A DNA stretch of 37,101 bases from Alphaproteobacteria bacterium (GTDB lineage: Bacteria; Pseudomonadota; Alphaproteobacteria; JAJTHO01; CANGYM01), in contig CANGYM010000004.1 in NCBI GenBank assembly GCA_947458145.1, forward strand, positions 1 to 37,101. Reading direction: 5' to 3'. Both the position numbers and the translations under genes were made by a program. The notes under the pieces are model-generated. The model was not told where the DNA came from. It saw only the letters and a program-made list of their open reading frames with translations, and searched no databases. Shown piece after piece: positions 29,425 through 37,101 of the stretch (the stretch's first letter is position 1; the number at the start of each line of letters is the position of its first letter).

Positions 29425-30566
29425 CGATGAAAAAACGTGTCACGATACTCGGATCAACAGGATCGGTGGGACAAACCGCGCTGCGGCTGATGGCGGATCA
29501 CCCTGATGATTTCGACATCTTCGCTTTGGTGGCGGACAGCAACGTTGACCTTTTGGCCCAAGACGCCCGCCGCTTTGGGGCGACATTTGCGGCCTTAGCA
29601 GATCCCCAGCGGCATCATGATTTGAAAAACGCCTTGGCCGGATCCCCCGTTCAGGGGGTTTGTGGGGATGACGCCATTGCCCAAATCTGCGCGGAACCCG
29701 TGGATATTGTCATTGCGGCCATTTCGGGATCGGCGGGTCTGGTGCCCACGTACACGGCCTGTCAGAATGCCCGCGTGGTGGGCATTGCCAACAAAGAATC
29801 CCTGGTTTGCGCCGGATCATGGATTATGGAAACCGCGGCGCGTCGGGGCACGCGCATTGCGCCGCTGGATTCGGAACATCACGCCCTGTCCTGTTTGCTG
29901 CGGGGGGTGCCCGCAGATCAGGTGAAAACCCTTGTGCTGACGGCATCGGGCGGACCCTTTCGCACCCGCCAAGACCTGCGCCATATCACCCCTGCAGAGG
30001 CCCTGCGCCACCCCACGTGGTCCATGGGGAAAAAAATTTCTGTGGATTCCGCAACCTTGATGAACAAGGGGCTGGAGCTGATCGAGGCCTGCGTTCTGTT
30101 TGGCGTTGATGAATCCCGCATAGAAACCCTGATTCATCCCGAATCCATCGTTCATGGTCTGGTGACGTGCAAAAATGGGGGGACGCTGGCCCATCTGGCC
30201 CCTGCCGATATGCGCTATCCTTTGCGGGATGCGTTGTTTGATGAACAGCGGGACGTTCTGGCGCCGCTATCCTTTCAGCAGGGGCTCAGTTTAACCTTTG
30301 AAACGGTGGATCACAAACGCTTTCCCGCCATCACGCTGGCGCGGGCCGCTTACCGCGAGGGTCAGGCCGCATGCATCGTTCTGAATGCTGCCAACGAATG
30401 CGCTGTGCAGGCATTTTTAGAAGGGAAACTTAGCTTTCTGGGCATTTCCACCGCAGTAGAAGAGGCCCTGACCCGCCACCACACGCAAACCATCACAACG
30501 CTTCAGGATGTTCTTGCATTGGATCAGGAAGTCAGGCACAGTGCAAAAAAAACCCTGTTTAGGTGA
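29421..30566 (+). CDS. dxr: 1-deoxy-D-xylulose 5-phosphate reductoisomerase
   Basis: Dxr performs the first committed step of the MEP isoprenoid pathway with NADPH. The 381-residue protein starts MTMKKRVTILGSTGSVGQTA (dinucleotide loop) and has VGIANKESLVCAG, PLDSEHHALSCLL (metal Asp and Glu), LTASGGPFR, HPTWSMGKKISVDSATLMNKGLELIEA and IHPESIVHGLV. I chose the ATG at 29421, which overlaps the cdsA stop (ATGA); upstream codons only extend into cdsA. It is followed 7 bp later by rseP. Confidence 0.97.
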   Translation: MTMKKRVTILGSTGSVGQTALRLMADHPDDFDIFALVADSNVDLLAQDARRFGATFAALADPQRHHDLKNALAGSPVQGVCGDDAIAQICAEPVDIVIAAISGSAGLVPTYTACQNARVVGIANKESLVCAGSWIMETAARRGTRIAPLDSEHHALSCLLRGVPADQVKTLVLTASGGPFRTRQDLRHITPAEALRHPTWSMGKKISVDSATLMNKGLELIEACVLFGVDESRIETLIHPESIVHGLVTCKNGGTLAHLAPADMRYPLRDALFDEQRDVLAPLSFQQGLSLTFETVDHKRFPAITLARAAYREGQAACIVLNAANECAVQAFLEGKLSFLGISTAVEEALTRHHTQTITTLQDVLALDQEVRHSAKKTLFR

Positions 30567-30573
30567 TTGGGCT

Positions 30574-31680
30574 ATGGACTTTTTGCTGCAATACGATGCG
30601 ATTGCCTTTATTTTGGTTCTTACCTCTCTGATTTACGTGCACGAGCTGGGCCATTACGTCGTGGCCCGCATGAACGGCGTTCGGGTTGAGGTGTTTTCCA
30701 TCGGCTTTGGCCCCGAAATTTACGGATGGCGCAACAAACATGGCACCCACTGGAAAATTTCCCTGATCCCCTTTGGCGGGTATGTCAAAATGTTCGGCGA
30801 TACCAACATTGCCAGCGCCCCCATGGGCACAGACGATGGCATGACGGCCGAGGAGAGAAAAGTCGCCTTTCCCTATAAAAAACTTCACCAGCGGGCCGCT
30901 GTGGTGGCCGCGGGGCCCATTGCCAACTTTTTGTTTGCCATTGTCGTGTTTGTTGGGATTTACGCCACGTTGGGTCAGGCCTATGCCCCCCCCGTGGTGG
31001 GTGATTTTACCGATGATTCCGCTGCCAAGGTCCATCTTCAGGTGGGGGACCGCATTGTGTCCATCAATGGCAACGCCATCACAAGCTTCTCTGACATCCA
31101 AAACATGACCCGTCTTTATGATCGGCCAGAGCCCATGATCATTACCTATGAACGTCAGGGCGTTCAAAACACCGTGTCCATCCAACCGCGGCGCGAAAAA
31201 ATCACCGACAATCTGGGGCAAACCACCAGCATTGCCCTTTTGGGCATCACCACCAACGAAACCGCCCTCAGGGATTTACCCTTGCATCGGGCCGTTCCTG
31301 CCGCCTTCGAGGACACGTGGGCCATCGTCACAGGCACCTTGACGGGATTATGGCAAACCATCACCGGCGTGCGTTCGGTCAAGGAACTGGGGGGCCCCGT
31401 TCAAATTTACCGCATTTCTGAAAAAGTGGGCGAGCAGGGCATCATCGCTTTGGTTATTTTTGCGGCGCACCTGTCCATCAGCCTTGGGCTGATCAATTTG
31501 CTGCCCGTGCCTGCCCTGGACGGCGGCCATTTGGTGTTTTATTTTTTTGAGGCCCTTTTGGGAAAACCCCTGCCGCAAAAAGCCCAAGAGATCGGTGCCT
31601 TCGCCGGCGTCGCCCTGATTTTGATGCTGGTGGTTGTGGTGACATGGCATGATGTCCAGAGGATTCTGCAAGCCGGATAA
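30574..31680 (+). CDS. rseP: RseP-type site-2 membrane metalloprotease
   Basis: This inner-membrane zinc protease cuts membrane-embedded substrates such as anti-sigma factors and signal-peptide remnants. The 368-residue protein has the zinc site in TM1 (LIYVHELGHYVVARMNG, HExxH), an NPDG-like loop in ISLIPFGGYVKM, a membrane segment AAVVAAGPIANFLFAIVVF, one PDZ domain (about 120-200, GDFTDDSAAKVHLQVGDRI) and the C-terminal LPVPALDGGHLV motif with a third metal ligand. E. coli RseP has two PDZ domains; one is usual in this class. The ATG at 30574 is preferred because the first helix starts there. It lies between dxr and bamA as in most proteobacteria. Confidence 0.95.
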   Translation: MDFLLQYDAIAFILVLTSLIYVHELGHYVVARMNGVRVEVFSIGFGPEIYGWRNKHGTHWKISLIPFGGYVKMFGDTNIASAPMGTDDGMTAEERKVAFPYKKLHQRAAVVAAGPIANFLFAIVVFVGIYATLGQAYAPPVVGDFTDDSAAKVHLQVGDRIVSINGNAITSFSDIQNMTRLYDRPEPMIITYERQGVQNTVSIQPRREKITDNLGQTTSIALLGITTNETALRDLPLHRAVPAAFEDTWAIVTGTLTGLWQTITGVRSVKELGGPVQIYRISEKVGEQGIIALVIFAAHLSISLGLINLLPVPALDGGHLVFYFFEALLGKPLPQKAQEIGAFAGVALILMLVVVVTWHDVQRILQAG

Positions 31681-31816
31681 AGGTTTCCCATCCAGTGTTG
31701 CCCAAGGGCCACAGGGGGCACGCTCTCTCCCACCCATGATGTTTTCGGGGTAGACCCGTTTCCTTGGGGATGGTAAACCCATAGCCGTGGATTGTGTTTT
31801 GAAACGGAGTTGTGGG

Positions 31817-34093
31817 ATGCCTGTGCGATTTGTTTTTTGCTTTCTGGTGTTGGTGGCTTTTTTGGCGACATCAGCCACAGCCGCAACGGTCAAATCCATC
31901 ACCGTTAAGGGCAATGAACGCATCCAAGACTCCACCATTCGTGCCTATATCCCCCTGCAAACGGGGCAACCTTTCAACCAGTCCGATCTGGATCGCGCCC
32001 TGAAAGAACTCTATGAAACCGGCCTGTTTTCCGATGTAAAAATCACGGATGACCAGGGGATCCTTCGCGTCGTTGTTTCCGAAAACCCCATTTTGAACGA
32101 AGTTATTTTTGAGGGGAATGACGCCCTGTCCGATGATGTCATCAAACAAGAGCTCACCCTGAAATCCCGCGATGTGATCACCGCAGGGAAGGTAAAGCAA
32201 GATGTGGACCGCCTGCAAAAACTGTATCAGCGCAAGGGCTTTTATGGGGCCCAGATCGAGGCCGATTATATCAAAAAAGACCAAAACCGCGTGGATTTGG
32301 TGTTAACCTTTAACGAGGGCGAAAAAACCACCATTTCCCGCATTACCTTTGTGGGCAATCGTTTTTTTAGCCAAGACACCTTGCGCTCTGTGATCACATC
32401 ACGGGAATCGGCGTGGTATCAGTTTCTTTCCAGCACGGACATTTATGATCCGGACTTGGTGACCTATGACGAACAACAATTGACCCAGCATTACCGCAAC
32501 AACGGGTTTATGGATTTCCGCGTCACATCCGTGGATGCCACGTTATCCAAAGACCGAAAGCAATTTTCCCTGACCTTTTTTATTGAGGAAGGCACGCGCT
32601 ATACCATTGGCAACGTGGATTTTAAAAGCGTGTTTAAGGATATCACCCCCGATGATCTGAAACCCCTGATGGTTTTTGAATCCGGCGATGTTTTCCGCCA
32701 GAAAGATATCGATGCCTCTGAATCCGCTTTGGTGGATTTTTTGGGGTCCCGCGGCTATGCGTTTGTGGACATTGATCCCATATACGCACCCCGAGACGTT
32801 AACAAAGAGACCGGTGAAGGGGTGGTGGATGTGACCTTTTCCCTGAAAGAGGGACGCCGTGTCTATATCGAACAGATCAACATCATTGGAAACGTGCGCA
32901 CATTGGACAAAGTCGTTCGCAGAGAATTAACCTTTGCCGAAGGGGATCCCTACAACGCCATCAAAATTCGTGAATCGGAAAAAAACATCCGTAACTTGGG
33001 GTATTTTAAAACCGTTAAGTTTGACATTAAAGAGGGCTCCACCCCCGATCAAAGCATCATTAACATTGAAATTATGGAACAACCCACAGGCGAGCTGTCT
33101 TTGGGTGCCGGTTTTTCATCCACAGAATCCGTATTGGCGGATATTCGGTTAAGAGAGCGAAATTTCCTAGGGCGGGGACAGGATGTTCGGGCCTCAGCCT
33201 CTTTGTCCGGCAAGCGGCAACAGGTGGATCTGGGGATTGCCGACCCGTATTTTCTGGATCGTAAACTTTACGGTGGATTGGATTTCCAAAACGTGGTTCG
33301 TGATCTTCAGGACGAAAGCTCCTACGACGAAGAACGCTTGGGCGGCCGCGCCACACTGGGGTTTGATCTGGGGCCGGATTTAAGCCAGCGCGTGTTTTAT
33401 TTTGCCAACAATGTCAAAATCAGCGATGTGGATGAGGACGCCTCTCGGTTCATCAAGGATCAAGAAGGGGAATTTCTAACCTCAGGGGTGGGCACGCGCT
33501 TTACCTATGACAAGCGGGACAACCGCATTGAACCCAGCGAAGGGTATATGACCTATTATGAAGCCAACTTTGCCGGTGTTGGCGGTGATGTGGACTATTT
33601 GCGCAATGAAATTGGGGCGGTGAAATACTGGCCCCTTTACGAAAAAGACTGGGTGCTCAGCACCGAGGCCGACACAGGCTATGTCTTTGATTATTCCGGC
33701 GGCGATGTGCGCATCAATGACCGATTCTTTTTGGGTGGCGGCCGTTTGCGGGGGTTTGAATTGGCGGGTATTGGTCCCAGAGACAGCACCACAGAGGATG
33801 CCTTGGGGGGACAATATTACGCACGGACATCTGCAGAATTACGCTTCCCCTTGGGATTGCCTGAGGAACTGGGTTTAAGCGGCATTTCCTTTGTCGATGC
33901 GGGGGTTTTAAGTGACGCCGTGGATCAGGGGCCCGAGGTTCAGGACGATAACAGCATCCGCGCCTCGGGTGGGGTGGGATTGGCGTGGCGCTCTCCCTTT
34001 GGTCCCGTCAGCATTGATTATGCCATTCCCTTCGCCAAAGAAGATTATGACCAAGAAGACCGCTTTCGCTTTAGTTTTGGCACCCAGTTTTAG
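31817..34093 (+). CDS. bamA: Outer membrane assembly protein BamA
   Basis: BamA is the essential Omp85 pore that folds beta-barrel proteins into the outer membrane. The 758-residue protein has a signal peptide (MPVRFVFCFLVLVAFLATSATA), five POTRA repeats (about 24-420: VKSITVKGNERIQDSTIRAY, ILNEVIFEGNDALSDDVIKQ, KTTISRITFVGNRFF, RYTIGNVDFKSVFK, VYIEQINIIGNVRTLDKVV) and the 16-strand barrel (about 425-758). The barrel contains the loop-6 motif RLRGFELAGIGPRD and a final aromatic residue (FSFGTQF). I chose the ATG at 31817 (GGAGTTGTGGG before it). It ends the conserved envelope operon; skp is missing from its usual downstream place. Confidence 0.97.
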   Translation: MPVRFVFCFLVLVAFLATSATAATVKSITVKGNERIQDSTIRAYIPLQTGQPFNQSDLDRALKELYETGLFSDVKITDDQGILRVVVSENPILNEVIFEGNDALSDDVIKQELTLKSRDVITAGKVKQDVDRLQKLYQRKGFYGAQIEADYIKKDQNRVDLVLTFNEGEKTTISRITFVGNRFFSQDTLRSVITSRESAWYQFLSSTDIYDPDLVTYDEQQLTQHYRNNGFMDFRVTSVDATLSKDRKQFSLTFFIEEGTRYTIGNVDFKSVFKDITPDDLKPLMVFESGDVFRQKDIDASESALVDFLGSRGYAFVDIDPIYAPRDVNKETGEGVVDVTFSLKEGRRVYIEQINIIGNVRTLDKVVRRELTFAEGDPYNAIKIRESEKNIRNLGYFKTVKFDIKEGSTPDQSIINIEIMEQPTGELSLGAGFSSTESVLADIRLRERNFLGRGQDVRASASLSGKRQQVDLGIADPYFLDRKLYGGLDFQNVVRDLQDESSYDEERLGGRATLGFDLGPDLSQRVFYFANNVKISDVDEDASRFIKDQEGEFLTSGVGTRFTYDKRDNRIEPSEGYMTYYEANFAGVGGDVDYLRNEIGAVKYWPLYEKDWVLSTEADTGYVFDYSGGDVRINDRFFLGGGRLRGFELAGIGPRDSTTEDALGGQYYARTSAELRFPLGLPEELGLSGISFVDAGVLSDAVDQGPEVQDDNSIRASGGVGLAWRSPFGPVSIDYAIPFAKEDYDQEDRFRFSFGTQF

Positions 34094-34293
34094 GGGCTTA
34101 TGCTGATTCGCTAACGGGATATCCCCTTGGATGGATTCTGCTGTTCCCAGAGCAAGCCACAGATCAGGCGGCATATAGCCCTTCCAAAAACACAGGTCGG
34201 GTGCTTCGCCCCTGCACTTAAGTTTTAAACAACCTTTTTTATAATCCAACATCCTAAAGGGATTGATGTCTTTTTTTAAGAACAATCCCACCC

Positions 34294-34308
34294 TTAACGG
34301 TTTTTTAA
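34294..34308 (+). promoter_or_regulatory. Perfect CtrA-type box upstream of the OmpA-like gene
   Basis: TTAACGGTTTTTTAA fits TTAA-N7-TTAA exactly and lies 63 bp before the ATG at 34372. The rest of the 278-bp gap after bamA shows no gene that I can support, only a small GC-rich hairpin near 34199-34215. Confidence 0.5.
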
Positions 34309-34371
34309 GCAAACTTCGTTCATGATACGACCAAGGAACCAAAAAGAGCAAAAACAAAGATGTGACGCGCC

Positions 34372-35931
34372 ATGAAAAAAAGTGTTGTATTTTTAGGACT
34401 TTATCTGTGGGGGGCGTATGGCGCCAACGCGGAATCCTTGGATGGTTTTTTTCAGGATCAGGCACCTTCCGCCCAACCCTCTTCCCAAAACACCGCCAGC
34501 GAGGACGCCCCAAAAAATGAAGACAACAGCGGCCCCACGGTGATCAAGCCGCAGGTTTTGTATTTAGAGGATCTCAATCCCCCTGAAAAACCCAAAGCCA
34601 ACCCGCCCGCCGCCGCATCTGCCCCCGTGGTCAAAGCGGCAAAGGCAAAAGCCCCCTCTAAACCTGAACCCCAAACCACGCCTGTGGCGTTGCCAGCCCC
34701 CCTTCCCACTGCCAAACCAACGGCTGGGGCAGCCTCTGCTGCAGGGAAAATCAAAAAAGAACCTTTGCCCAAAACCATTGCGCAGACCCCAAAGGCCGCC
34801 CCTGTGCCCCCTGCTGCTGCGGCCGCCCCCGCGGCCCCCGTTGTACAAAAATCATTCATTCAGAATCGATCAACACGGGCAGAAGAGACACAAAACAATC
34901 TTCCCGAATCTTCCCAAACGCTGTCGTCTTTTCAGGAACAGCGCCAGGGCCAGTATGCCCCGTTTGCCACGCAAACCTCTCGCCAGCAGGCTGCCCACAG
35001 TCTGGTGACACAGGCCAAAAACGAAGGCCGCACGTATCCCGCCGGCCTTGATCCTTTTGTTATTGAATTTGACCAGACTTTCGCCGTTTTATCCCCCAAC
35101 CGCGCCATTCGGGATCTGTATAAAACCGCCACCATCACGCTACCCACTATGGAAGAGGCGTCCCCATTATCCTTTAATGCCACCATGCCCGCCGCCCCTG
35201 TGGTGACCCTTGCGACGCCTGCGCCAGTTCAGGCCGCCACAGCCCCTGAACCTGAAATACAAAAAACCCCTGATATCCAGATGTCTCTCCAGCCCGCGGT
35301 TGACGCAGTGCCCGAAACACCCCAGAAACCCATGGAATCAACCGAAGAGGTTGCCGCCTTGGCCCCCGAAGCTGAAATAGAAAAAACCCCTGATATCCAG
35401 ATGTCTCTCCAGCCCGTGGTTGACGCAGTGCCCGAAACACCCCAAAAACCCATGGAATCAACAGAAGAGATTGCCGCCTTGGCCCCCGAAACCCCAAACA
35501 CCCTTGTCTTAGAGGACACCGCCCCGACCAGAACCGAAACGCCCCGTCTGACGGACCGCGAAGGCCCCACGACCTTGGCCACGGTTATGGTGCCAGAAAC
35601 GGCGGAAATGCTGGATAATAAAACAAAAGCTCTGCTGGATCAGGTGGCCGCCGCGTATCATGACGGCAGCCTCAGCGTCATTCAGATTACCGGATACGTC
35701 AACACCCGCTCTGGCCAAAATGAAGATGTTCGGGGCTATACCCACATCCAATCCCTGGGCCGCCGCGGTGCTGCCATGGTTGTGGATTATTTAAAGGGGA
35801 AAAACGTCCCTGAATCCGCCATGGCCTACCGCATTATCCCCACCAGCACCATTGCGCTGAAAAATCCGTTTTATGCCTCTCTTTCCACCGAAAACACCCT
35901 GCGGCTGGACGTTGCAGGGGGGCGGTCGTGA
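34372..35931 (+). CDS. Secreted Pro/Ala-rich protein with a C-terminal OmpA-like domain
   Basis: This 519-residue protein has a signal peptide (MKKSVVFLGLYLWGAYGANA) and a long Pro/Ala/Lys-rich disordered region (about 30-170), of the kind that spans periplasm or cell wall. Near residues 294-373 there is a perfect-in-frame tandem repeat of 40 residues. The last 110 residues (SVIQITGYVNTRSG, HIQSLGRRGAAMVVDYLKGKNVPESAM) match the OmpA/MotB peptidoglycan-binding fold, with LGRRGAAMVVDYL in the place of the usual LSxRRAxxVxxYL. The diaminopimelate-contact Asp of NxxLSxxRAxxV is not obvious. A CtrA-type box precedes it. The stop overlaps the next start (GTGA). Confidence 0.78.
   Translation: MKKSVVFLGLYLWGAYGANAESLDGFFQDQAPSAQPSSQNTASEDAPKNEDNSGPTVIKPQVLYLEDLNPPEKPKANPPAAASAPVVKAAKAKAPSKPEPQTTPVALPAPLPTAKPTAGAASAAGKIKKEPLPKTIAQTPKAAPVPPAAAAAPAAPVVQKSFIQNRSTRAEETQNNLPESSQTLSSFQEQRQGQYAPFATQTSRQQAAHSLVTQAKNEGRTYPAGLDPFVIEFDQTFAVLSPNRAIRDLYKTATITLPTMEEASPLSFNATMPAAPVVTLATPAPVQAATAPEPEIQKTPDIQMSLQPAVDAVPETPQKPMESTEEVAALAPEAEIEKTPDIQMSLQPVVDAVPETPQKPMESTEEIAALAPETPNTLVLEDTAPTRTETPRLTDREGPTTLATVMVPETAEMLDNKTKALLDQVAAAYHDGSLSVIQITGYVNTRSGQNEDVRGYTHIQSLGRRGAAMVVDYLKGKNVPESAMAYRIIPTSTIALKNPFYASLSTENTLRLDVAGGRS
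35251..35490 (+). repeat. Two tandem 120-bp in-frame repeats in the OmpA-like gene
   Basis: Copies 35251-35370 and 35371-35490 differ at only a few bases and both encode PDIQMSLQPxVDAVPETPQ-type units followed by KPMESTEE(V/I)AALAPE. A 120-bp period preserves the frame, so copy number can change without breaking the gene. Confidence 0.9.
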
Positions 35932-36968
35932 ACACAGATTTTTTCATAAAAACAAAAACACTCTATCCAAAACACATCATCCCATGGGCCATCATCATGA
36001 TATCCTTGGGGATTTTTTTGTGGATGCCCTTGTGTGCCGATGTGATCTGGTTGGTACATTGTGCCCAAAAATGGATGGCAGGAGGAATACCCTTTAGCGT
36101 CGATTTCGAAGAACTCAATCCCCCTTTTAATGTCGCTCTTTATCTGCCCTTGGCTTGGCTCGTGAATCATAGCACTCTGCCTGCAGCACCCACAATCGCT
36201 CTGGCGGTTTGGATGGTGATGATAGGAATCTATACGCTGATTTCAAACCAACTGAAACACCAAGAAAAATCGGGCATTTTAGAACAAACAACCACCCAAA
36301 ATCTGCATATCGTCACGGCCATCGCCCTATTTTTAATACCCGCCCCAGAAATGGGACAAAAGGAACATTTTCTTCTGGCCTTTACGCTGCCCTATTTGAT
36401 GCTGGCTGCAGGGCAAATTCAGGGAATGTCCATGGGCCTTAGGTATCAGTTGCCCATCGCGGGATTGGCGGGTTTGGGTTTTATCATTAAACCTCAAACC
36501 TTAATGATTCCTTTGTTTATTGAAATCTTCTTGGCTTTTCAACAGCGCTATTTCATATCACTCTTGAATCCTCGATCGATCATGATGGCCGCTGTATGTC
36601 TGGCCTATGGGCTTTGGATTTACACGGCTTTTCCCACCTATCTCACTTTTTATGTCCCTATGTTGATAGAGATCTATAGCAGTTTCGGTATCAATGAAGC
36701 ACGAGTTTACATCGGATTGTTCGTCTCTTTGTGTGTTGTTCTGATTTCAGGCCTTTATACGTTACAAGCATTCCGTCAAGGTTATTTTAAACCCATGCAC
36801 TTTGTCTGGCTATTGTCAGGGTCGGGTTTTCTCATAGTGACGCTATGGCAGGGAAAATTTTTTCTGTACCATTTTTTCCCTTTTTTGGGGATTGTTTTTA
36901 TTTTGTTAGGATCTTTTAAAATAATCCAAAAAGAACGCTTTGTGTTATTAGCTGTTAAGTCCCACTAA
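35928..36968 (+). CDS. Polytopic membrane protein, GT39/PMT-like, probably truncated
   Basis: This 346-residue protein has about nine to ten hydrophobic helices. LNPPFNVALYLPLAWL and GQKEHFLLAFTLPYLML, an acidic or His pair next to membrane helices, resemble the polyprenol-phosphate sugar transferases (GT39/PMT-like, GT-C fold), although shorter than the usual 450-550 residues. The GTG start overlaps the preceding stop (GTGA). The last 21 bp overlap the end of a transposase gene on the other strand, so the final LLAVKSH is probably insertion-element sequence and the original C-terminus is lost. Function is inferred weakly. Confidence 0.65.
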   Translation: MNTDFFIKTKTLYPKHIIPWAIIMISLGIFLWMPLCADVIWLVHCAQKWMAGGIPFSVDFEELNPPFNVALYLPLAWLVNHSTLPAAPTIALAVWMVMIGIYTLISNQLKHQEKSGILEQTTTQNLHIVTAIALFLIPAPEMGQKEHFLLAFTLPYLMLAAGQIQGMSMGLRYQLPIAGLAGLGFIIKPQTLMIPLFIEIFLAFQQRYFISLLNPRSIMMAAVCLAYGLWIYTAFPTYLTFYVPMLIEIYSSFGINEARVYIGLFVSLCVVLISGLYTLQAFRQGYFKPMHFVWLLSGSGFLIVTLWQGKFFLYHFFPFLGIVFILLGSFKIIQKERFVLLAVKSH

Positions 36969-37101
36969 CTTATGGTTAGGATTATCCTTAAATAAGTGTG
37001 GCTGATTTTGATAGGAAAGCAAGAGGAAATCGTAGGGAGTTTGGAATTTGAGAGCTTTGAGTTTTTTTTGATAATTATGCACAAGCAGATACGACATTAA
37101 G
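36948..37101 (-). mobile_element. 3' end of an IS481-like transposase gene (runs off right edge)
   Basis: Reading leftward from the window edge, an open frame ends with a TAA at 36950-36948 after about 50 codons. It reads HNYQKKLKALKFQTPYDFL and closes NPNHKLVGLNS. The Y-Q-x2-LKALK-x-TPY block followed by NP-x-H-x-(I/L)VGLN is the C-terminus of IS481-family DDE transposases. The catalytic residues lie outside the window. The element's end falls near 36945, inside the membrane-protein frame. The AT-rich composition agrees with foreign origin. Confidence 0.8.

Noticed and set aside
34094-34371. Minus-strand open frame after bamA with a protein-like stretch (GYMPPDLWLALGTAESIQ)
   Set aside because: The frame continues without stop through the antisense of bamA and into the next gene, has no ribosome-binding site, and I recognise no family. 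It may be a decayed fragment but cannot be supported.

Overview
The window looks like part of the chromosome of an alphaproteobacterium. It carries CtrA with its diagnostic C-terminal half, a divK-pleD pair in the Caulobacter arrangement, and the gene order pyrH-frr-(insert)-uppS-cdsA-dxr-rseP-bamA. Base composition is middling, with many G and C homopolymer runs. Gene density is high, with many 4-bp stop/start overlaps. The IS481-like transposase end, the simple-sequence repeats and the eukaryote-like glutaminase would fit a host-associated lineage, but the genus cannot be read from this sequence.

Layout. 1-786 (minus): start of hisA and complete hisH. 921-1455: a parD/parE-type toxin-antitoxin pair. 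1551-3971: trxB, two tandem paralogous membrane-anchored two-cysteine proteins and a glycosyltransferase. 4041-5517: two AT-rich orphan genes with a shared 40-bp promoter element (cassette family A). 5589-7339: folD and serB. 7341-10532: two orphan genes (family B) with matching promoter modules and matching terminators. They bracket a Crp/Fnr regulator, an Hsp20 and a host-attachment-family protein. 10555-13173: small unknown gene, rplY, prs (minus) and pth (plus). 13157-13341: three perfect DnaA boxes. 13345-15102: EAL protein and ctrA, divergent. 15326-16283: unknown small gene, a palindromic mobile-element-like repeat and a secreted protein. 16359-19860: coaD, long-form hpf, unknown gene, cinA-like, folB, folP. 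19857-22141 (minus): skp, truA, fmt. 22227-24549: mltG, pyrH, frr. 24577-26381 (minus): pleD and divK. 26592-34093: kidney-type glutaminase with ankyrin repeats, then uppS-cdsA-dxr-rseP-bamA. 34372-36968: secreted OmpA-like protein and a polytopic membrane protein whose end runs into an IS481-like transposase leaving the window on the minus strand.

How it fits together. Most of the window is housekeeping: histidine, folate/C1, serine, nucleotide, CoA, isoprenoid and phospholipid synthesis, the outer-membrane assembly pathway and translation factors. A cell-cycle and c-di-GMP layer (CtrA, DivK, PleD, EAL) lies over it. TTAA-N7-T(T/C)AA motifs sit before ctrA and before the OmpA-like gene. The accessory layer is the most novel part. 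Families A and B look like cassettes in which shared regulatory flanks surround unrelated, AT-rich, unrecognised ORFs. The two B promoters differ by six copies of a 5-bp repeat lying between a TGTGA motif and the -10 hexamer, as expected of a repeat-length (phase-variable) promoter.
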